A stretch of DNA of 11,415 nucleotides from Acidobacteriota bacterium (GTDB lineage: Bacteria > Acidobacteriota > Terriglobia > Terriglobales > Acidobacteriaceae): the NCBI GenBank assembly GCA_028873155.1, contig JAGWML010000084.1, positions 1-11,415 of the forward strand. The letters run 5' to 3'. Below, one piece after another: positions 7,078-11,415 of this stretch (position 1 is its first letter; the number at the start of each line of letters is the position of its first letter). The position numbers and the translations under genes were made by a program. The notes under the pieces are model-generated. The model was not told the DNA's origin. It made no database searches and was given only the letters and a program-made list of their open reading frames with translations.

Positions 7078-7968
7078 ATGGATACCCACGCACTTCTGCA
7101 ACCAACCATTCTTCTTGCCGCCGTTCTTGCGCTGCTGCCGATGCTCGCGGCAGCGTTCGTACCGGAGCAGTTTCGCACTTTGCCGCAGCGGTTGCCCCTC
7201 TGGCTGCGCATCGGCCTGCCCTCGCTTCTCTGCGTTCCCTATGCGCTCACGACCTCGGCGTTTGGCATTCTCCATCCCCTATGGCTCGCGGTCTATGCTC
7301 TGGTCCCGGCTCTCATTGCGTGGCTCTCGGACGCGGCTGCATCAGCCGACCCCGAACAACGCGGCACCTGGCGCGACCTGCTCCTGCTCGCTGGCCTTGG
7401 CCTCGCGGTAGACCTGCGCTGGCTCGAACCCGCATGGCCTCACGGCTTCGCAGCCGAAGGCAAAATGCTGCTCGTCGATGCAGGGCTCTACGGCTTTCTT
7501 GGAGTCAGGCAACTGAAGGACGTGGGCTTTGATCTGCGCCTGCGCAGGAGAGACATCGCCATCGGCCTGCGCGAATTTGCCTACTACGCACCCCTCGCCA
7601 TCCCGCTCGGCCTCGCGCTGCACTTCCTTCGCTTCCATGCGGAGTGGCCTTCGCTTGCACACGCGCTTGTGGCCTATCTTTTTACATTCCTCTTCATCGC
7701 CATTCCCGAGGAGCTCTTCTTTCGCGGCTGGGTACAGAACCTGCTGGAGCGGCGCATCGGCCGCACGCCGGCCCTGATAGCGACCGCGGTTCTCTTCGGC
7801 CTCTCCCACTGGAACAAGCGCACAACCGGCTTCAACTGGCACTATGTGCTGCTGGCCGCGCTGGCCGGCGTCTTCTACGGTCGCGCCTGGCGCGCCGAGA
7901 GACGTGTCGGGGCCTCTGCCGTCACCCACGCAACCGTTGACACCGTGTGGTCGCTCTGGCTGAGGTGA
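7078..7968 (+). CDS. CPBP-family intramembrane glutamic protease (CAAX/Abi type), intact active site
   Basis: The protein has 296 residues and is mostly membrane-embedded, with about eight hydrophobic segments. The three CPBP motifs are present: EELFFRG (E211, E212, R216) for EExxxR, FGLSH (H244) for FxxxH, and HATVD (H284, D288) for HxxxN/D. These place it with Rce1/Abi-type proteases, which cleave peptides within or near the membrane; bacterial members act in prenyl-protein-like processing, bacteriocin self-immunity or protein turnover, and this sequence does not say which. The ATG lies 9 nt after the SpoIIM stop with no separate ribosome site, suggesting translational coupling. The last 94 bp, including the codons for the third catalytic motif, overlap the oppositely oriented CPBP-like gene. 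I see no terminator after the stop. Confidence 0.9.
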   Translation: MDTHALLQPTILLAAVLALLPMLAAAFVPEQFRTLPQRLPLWLRIGLPSLLCVPYALTTSAFGILHPLWLAVYALVPALIAWLSDAAASADPEQRGTWRDLLLLAGLGLAVDLRWLEPAWPHGFAAEGKMLLVDAGLYGFLGVRQLKDVGFDLRLRRRDIAIGLREFAYYAPLAIPLGLALHFLRFHAEWPSLAHALVAYLFTFLFIAIPEELFFRGWVQNLLERRIGRTPALIATAVLFGLSHWNKRTTGFNWHYVLLAALAGVFYGRAWRAERRVGASAVTHATVDTVWSLWLR

Positions 7969-8654
7969 ACGGCCCGCGGCGCGCGATAGCGCAGATAGCC
8001 CAGGCCCACGCGCATATTGTGAATCACCGGCGGCGGCAGCATCACCGCGATGGAGATCCCGAAGATCGCGTGCGCCACAGCCAACGGATAGATGTTGCGC
8101 GCACGCAGGAAGACCATGCACGCCACAATGCCCCATAGCAGCGTCACCGGCGTAAGAATCGGATTGGGCAGATGCGCTAGCGCAAAGAGCGATGCGGCCA
8201 GCAGCACCGCCCGGCGCGGATTCGGAATCAGGCGCTGAATGCGCTGCAGAAAATAGCCCTGCAGCAGAAACTGCTGCATCAGCGACCACACCGAGTAGCC
8301 GCCAAAGGTGCGGACCCAGTCCTCTGCTCCATGCGGCGTATGCAAGGTTGCAAAATGCTCCGCAGCCGCCGCGCCCATCGCCGCCAGCACGGCCGCCATC
8401 ACAATCACCCACGCGCCCCGCCAGAATCCCGCACGGCGCAAACCATATGCCGCCCAGCCCTGAAAATCCCGCAGCGTCGTCGCCACCACCCACCCCAGCG
8501 CAATCCAGTACAGCCAGCGTTGCAGCGGGCGCGCCGTCCAGATCGTCAGCAGGATCAGCGCGTAGCAGACGATAAACTCCACGAGCGCACGAGCGCGGCG
8601 CTCATGTGAGGTCACGTCCGGCGTGTCGCCCGGTTGCGGTGTACCGTCGTTCAT
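7875..8654 (-). CDS. CPBP-fold membrane protein with degenerate catalytic site (probable pseudo-protease)
   Basis: The protein has 259 residues: a short polar N-terminus, then hydrophobic segments near 26-40, 47-62, 80-98, 120-137, 148-163, 166-184 and 188-208. The region 124-136 aligns with the CPBP EExxxR motif but reads MQQFLLQGYF: both catalytic Glu positions are Gln (127, 128) and the Arg position is Gln (132). The second-motif His is kept (FALAH, H161); the third motif is HAIFG, with Gly199 in place of Asn/Asp. Proteolysis by the known mechanism therefore looks impossible, so a regulatory, chaperone-like or other role is inferred. The last 32 codons, after the fold, overlap the intact protease gene on the other strand. 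The gene starts 63 bp after the acyltransferase stop on the same strand with no terminator between them, so co-transcription is likely. No Shine-Dalgarno sequence is evident. Confidence 0.82.
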   Translation of the reverse strand: MNDGTPQPGDTPDVTSHERRARALVEFIVCYALILLTIWTARPLQRWLYWIALGWVVATTLRDFQGWAAYGLRRAGFWRGAWVIVMAAVLAAMGAAAAEHFATLHTPHGAEDWVRTFGGYSVWSLMQQFLLQGYFLQRIQRLIPNPRRAVLLAASLFALAHLPNPILTPVTLLWGIVACMVFLRARNIYPLAVAHAIFGISIAVMLPPPVIHNMRVGLGYLRYRAPRAVHLSQSDHTVSTVAWVTAEAPTRLSARQARP

Positions 8655-8717
8655 AAGTGGGCAAGCGCAGGGTGTCGCGCCCGCTTCTCAATGGACCGCT
8701 TCACGCGTCCGGCGTCA

Positions 8718-9878
8718 TCAGACTTTCAAAAAGATCTTTTTGCGATACAGAATCCACACCGGCACAAAACACACGGCTGTGAAACTCACCGAGTAGGCAA
8801 ACGCCGCCCAGCCCGCCTCGGGAATGTGCTGAAAGCTGTGCGCAAACACCCATCCAATCGCATTCTCGCGGCCGCGCCCAACACCCCACTCCATGGTGTA
8901 CAGCGCGCTCGGCAGCAGCTCGCTGAACATATACGCCGCAATCGCATTCGACCCAAAGACCAGCCACACCCAGGTCCATCCCCTGCGCCAGCCCTGCTGC
9001 TCAATGGCCCAGTGGGTGACCGCGAACAGCGCGAGCGAGTAGCCTGCCGCCACCAGCACAAACGAGCTCGTCCACATATTCTTGTTCAGCGGAAACTCCA
9101 GCGACCAGCCGTAGCCCAGCACAAGGCTCACAACGGCTGCCCCGGCAAGGCCCGCCGTCTTCGCGGCCACCGCGCGGCGGCTGCGCAGCCACAGACCCGC
9201 AAGAATTCCCATCAGCGCCGTGCCAATCGCGGGCAGATCGCTCAGCAGCCCCTCGGGGTCGCGCACATTGTGATCTGGCGGATAGAGATAAAGGTGGTAA
9301 GGAAAAAGATGTCGGTCAAGCCACGAAACCAGATTCTGCGTCATGTCCATGAACGGCACATCGCGCCCCGGCACGCCCACACCCGGTATCGGCGCCCATC
9401 GCACCAGAATCCAGTACCCCACAAGCGCAGCGACCAGGGCAGCGACCTTCGTCCAGGCGCGCTGGTCATACAGATAGAAGAGTCCAGCCACCAGATAACA
9501 GATCGCAATCCGCTGCAGCACGCCATAGAAACGCATGTGGGCCAGCGCGAAGAGCGGAAAGCTGTTCACGATGACGCCGAAGACAAAAAGAATCGCGGCC
9601 CGCTGCACCGTGTGCCGCGCCAGTTGGCCGCGATCCGCGCCGCGCGCCAGCCGCGCATCAAACGCGAAGACAATCGACACGCCCACCACAAACACAAACG
9701 TGGGAAACACAAGGTCGGTCGGCGTCAGCCCGTTCCACTGCGCGTGGTTCATGAAATGCCACGAACCCGGCCCGCCGTTGTTGTTGACCATGATCATGAA
9801 GGCGATAGTGATGCCGCGCAACACATCCAGCGAAAGCAGCCGCTGAACGGGCGCAGGCTCAAGAGCAGGGTTGGTCAT
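8718..9878 (-). CDS. HGSNAT/NagX-like membrane acyltransferase (COG4299 type)
   Basis: The protein has 386 residues with about ten membrane segments. It opens with LDVLRG (17-22), the mark of this acyltransferase superfamily, then IMVNNNGG, NHAQWNGLTPTDLVFP (44-59) and FVFVVGVSI, closely resembling the start of heparan-alpha-glucosaminide N-acetyltransferase. H45 occupies the place of the active-site His of the human enzyme, which passes acetyl groups from cytoplasmic acetyl-CoA to amino sugars across a membrane. Later family-like stretches are RIAICYLVAGLFYL, GLLSDLPAIGTALMG and FGSNAIAAYMFSELL. Bacterial relatives are annotated as NagX or DUF5009 proteins and often sit near amino-sugar genes; the acceptor here is unknown. 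The start at 9878 is set by the LDVLRG context and has only a weak GGGA upstream. The gene is divergent from the OPT transporter and leads into the CPBP-like gene. Confidence 0.87.
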   Translation of the reverse strand: MTNPALEPAPVQRLLSLDVLRGITIAFMIMVNNNGGPGSWHFMNHAQWNGLTPTDLVFPTFVFVVGVSIVFAFDARLARGADRGQLARHTVQRAAILFVFGVIVNSFPLFALAHMRFYGVLQRIAICYLVAGLFYLYDQRAWTKVAALVAALVGYWILVRWAPIPGVGVPGRDVPFMDMTQNLVSWLDRHLFPYHLYLYPPDHNVRDPEGLLSDLPAIGTALMGILAGLWLRSRRAVAAKTAGLAGAAVVSLVLGYGWSLEFPLNKNMWTSSFVLVAAGYSLALFAVTHWAIEQQGWRRGWTWVWLVFGSNAIAAYMFSELLPSALYTMEWGVGRGRENAIGWVFAHSFQHIPEAGWAAFAYSVSFTAVCFVPVWILYRKKIFLKV

Positions 9879-9989
9879 CGGGTTCCCGGTCTCCCAAAGC
9901 TGAATCGCTCCCTACCCTACGCGCTCGGACCGTCTCTCGCCAAGCCCTTGCCGCCGAACCGCCCGGACTGTAATGGGGTCCGCGTCTGC

Positions 9990-9998
9990 TGCTACACT
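9990..9998 (+). promoter_or_regulatory. Extended -10 promoter candidate for the OPT transporter
   Basis: TGCTACACT contains the extended -10 dinucleotide TG one base before TACACT (4 of 6 consensus matches). No good -35 box is found at 17 bp, which extended -10 promoters can tolerate. The expected start near 10005 leaves a leader of about 49 nt before the GTG at 10054. Confidence 0.35.
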
Positions 9999-10042
9999 CC
10001 CCCTTTTGGGGTCTTTGCATCTCGCCCCTGCCTGACTGCCTT

Positions 10043-10047
10043 GGAGG
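10043..10047 (+). promoter_or_regulatory. Ribosome binding site fixing the GTG start of the OPT gene
   Basis: GGAGG lies six bases before GTG at 10054, ideal spacing for a full anti-Shine-Dalgarno match. No in-frame ATG lies nearby upstream, and the first in-frame ATG downstream would remove the first membrane segments, so GTG is the start. Confidence 0.8.
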
Positions 10048-10053
10048 CTCCGC

Positions 10054-11415
10054 GTGTCCGATTTCCAGCCTTTCGTTCCTTCCAGTGAAAATCCTCCTGA
10101 GCTGACGCTGCGCGCCATTCTGCTGGGCAGCTTCTTCGGTCTCATCTTTGGCGCGGTCACGGTCTACGTGGGCCTCCGCGCCGGGCTCACCGTCGCCGCC
10201 TCCATTCCCATCGCCGTGCTCTCCATCAGCATCCTGCGCGTGCTCGGCCGCGCCTCCATCCTTGAGAACAACATCGTCCAGACCACCGGCAACGCAGGCC
10301 AGTCCATCGCCTCGGGCGTCATCTTTACGCTGCCCGCTCTGGTCTTTCTCGGCTTTGACCTCGAATACTCGCGCATCTTCATGCTCGCGCTCATCGGCGG
10401 CTGGCTCGGCGTGCTTTTCATGATCCCCCTGCGCCGCCAGCTCATCGTGCAGGAGCACGGCGCGCTTCCTTATCCCGAGGGCACCGCCTGCGCCGATGTG
10501 CTCATCGCCGGCGAAAAGGGCGGCTCACAGGCCAGCCGCGTCTTTCTCGGCCTCGGCCTCGGCGGGCTTTACACCTTTCTGCAAAACAAAAATCTCCTCG
10601 GCGTCTGGCCCGGCTCGCCCGGCTATCAGCCCGACTTCGGACCACAGCACATCCTCAAGGGCTCCGCCATCAACGCCGACGCCACCTCGGAATATCTCGG
10701 CGTCGGCTACATCATCGGCTCGCGCGTGGCAGGCGTCATCTTCGCCGGCGGCGTCTTCTCGTGGCTCGTCGTCATGCCGCTCATCTACTTCTTCGGCAAG
10801 GCGCTGCCTGCTCCGGTCTATCCAGGACAAACGCCCATCGCCGCAATGGGCCCCGCCGATCTCTGGGCTGCCTACATCAAGCCGATGGGCGCTGGAGCCG
10901 TGGCCGCCGCCGGGCTCATCACGCTGCTCAAAACACTGCCTACCATCTGGAGCGCGCTGCGCGACGGCTTCAAAACGATGGGGCCAAATAAGACAGCCGA
11001 GCGCGCAAAACCCCTCCGCACAGAGAATGACCTCTCCATGCGCGTCGTGCTCATCGGCTCGGCGTTAATCGTAGCCTGCATGTTCGTCTTCCTTGAGTTC
11101 AAGCCCGTGCCAGGCGCCTTCGTCGGCTGGGAGGCCAACCTCGCCGCGTCGCTGCTCGTCGTCGTCTTTGGATTTCTCTTCGTCACGGTCAGTTCGCGCA
11201 TCGTCGGCCTGGTCGGCTCTTCCGCCAGCCCCGTCTCCGGCATGACCATCGCCACCCTCATGGCGACCGCCGCAGTCTTTCTGGTGCGCGGCTGGACAGC
11301 ACCTGCCTTCGGCGCGCTCGCCATCACCATCGGCGGCGTGGTCTGCATCGCGGCGTCGAACTCCGGCGACACCTCGCAGGACTTGAAGACCGGCTACATC
11401 GTTGGCTCCACGCCG
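10054..11415 (+). CDS. OPT-family oligopeptide transporter, C-terminus beyond the right edge
   Basis: 454 codons are present, open to the window edge. The start is GTG (VSDFQPFVPSSENPPELTLRAILLG), chosen by the GGAGG at 10043. Family features in order: ELTLRAILLGSFFGLIFG and GLRAGLTVAASIPIAVLS (first helices), ENNIVQTTGNAGQSIASG (about 70-87), ALPYPEGTACADVL (about 137-150) and, near the end, ASNSGDTSQDLKTGYIVGSTP, all typical of bacterial OPT/YSL proteins. At least nine hydrophobic segments are visible, with a hydrophilic loop near 305-330 (MGPNKTAERAKPLRTENDL). Members are secondary carriers in the inner membrane, usually proton-coupled, taking up short peptides or metal chelates; the substrate cannot be read here. 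Full-length bacterial members have roughly 600-700 residues, so about a quarter to a third is missing. Divergent from the acyltransferase gene. Confidence 0.93.
   Translation, partial: MSDFQPFVPSSENPPELTLRAILLGSFFGLIFGAVTVYVGLRAGLTVAASIPIAVLSISILRVLGRASILENNIVQTTGNAGQSIASGVIFTLPALVFLGFDLEYSRIFMLALIGGWLGVLFMIPLRRQLIVQEHGALPYPEGTACADVLIAGEKGGSQASRVFLGLGLGGLYTFLQNKNLLGVWPGSPGYQPDFGPQHILKGSAINADATSEYLGVGYIIGSRVAGVIFAGGVFSWLVVMPLIYFFGKALPAPVYPGQTPIAAMGPADLWAAYIKPMGAGAVAAAGLITLLKTLPTIWSALRDGFKTMGPNKTAERAKPLRTENDLSMRVVLIGSALIVACMFVFLEFKPVPGAFVGWEANLAASLLVVVFGFLFVTVSSRIVGLVGSSASPVSGMTIATLMATAAVFLVRGWTAPAFGALAITIGGVVCIAASNSGDTSQDLKTGYIVGSTP

Larger units (their letters stand above)
9879..10053. other. 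Divergent intergenic region between acyltransferase and OPT transporter
   Basis: This 175-bp region must carry promoters for both genes. On the minus strand TTGGCG (9943-9938) and TAGGGT (9919-9914), 18 bp apart, are a weak candidate for the acyltransferase. The plus-strand candidate is listed separately. A short repeat, CCCC-CTTTT-GGGG (10000-10012), lies just after the plus-strand start point; its function is unclear. Confidence 0.4.

Noticed and set aside
7342..8493. 383-codon minus-strand frame spanning both CPBP genes
   Set aside because: No family features; the hydrophobic, motif-bearing protein is in the 7875-8654 frame, and this one only shadows it.
8634..10088. 484-codon plus-strand frame over the acyltransferase gene
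   Set aside because: Arg/His/Pro-rich low-quality protein antisense to a well-recognised membrane enzyme; it even runs into the OPT start. An open frame caused by high GC.

Overview
The window looks like a chromosomal segment of a GC-rich Gram-negative bacterium, most likely an Acidobacteriota member (Terriglobia, of the Acidobacterium/Granulicella/Terriglobus type). The main reason is the 1206-residue Oar-like TonB-dependent receptor with an N-terminal carboxypeptidase-regulatory-like domain, a family strongly expanded in that phylum, here followed by a TPR protein gene. The other proteins fit but are not diagnostic. The phylum assignment is an inference from gene content and style; no rRNA or other marker gene is present. 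I see no tRNA, rRNA, CRISPR array, insertion sequence or phage gene.

Layout. Minus strand, 1-4389: an Oar-like outer-membrane receptor (769-4389), a very strong intrinsic terminator (716-752), then a secreted TPR protein (661 to 1, cut by the left edge). Positions 4390-5255 are a long non-coding region. It holds a good sigma70-type promoter for the receptor (4663-4692), a second minus-strand promoter-like sequence (5029-5058), and a perfect 19-bp inverted repeat resembling an operator (5105-5123) inside an AT-rich patch. Positions 5256-7968 hold an RDD membrane protein (minus) head-to-head with a SpoIIM-family membrane protein (plus). Their start codons are about 10 bp apart, and the SpoIIM gene is followed after 9 nt by a CPBP (CAAX/Abi-type) intramembrane protease. 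Positions 7875-9878 hold a minus-strand pair: an HGSNAT/NagX-like membrane acyltransferase (8718-9878), then a second CPBP-fold protein (7875-8654) whose catalytic EExxxR motif has become QQxxxQ. This pseudo-protease overlaps the intact protease tail-to-tail by 94 bp. Positions 10054-11415 hold the first 454 codons of an OPT-family oligopeptide transporter on the plus strand, cut by the right edge.

How the genes may work together. The receptor and TPR gene form a surface-uptake unit. RDD and SpoIIM-family genes are known neighbours in many non-sporulating bacteria, often near MoxR/DUF58 genes. Here they are divergent and joined to a pair of facing CPBP proteins, one apparently active and one apparently dead. 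That RDD/SpoIIM/CPBP/pseudo-CPBP block is the most unusual part of the window. The acyltransferase and the OPT transporter share a 175-bp divergent promoter region and could both serve amino-sugar or peptide scavenging, but this is only inferred from proximity.
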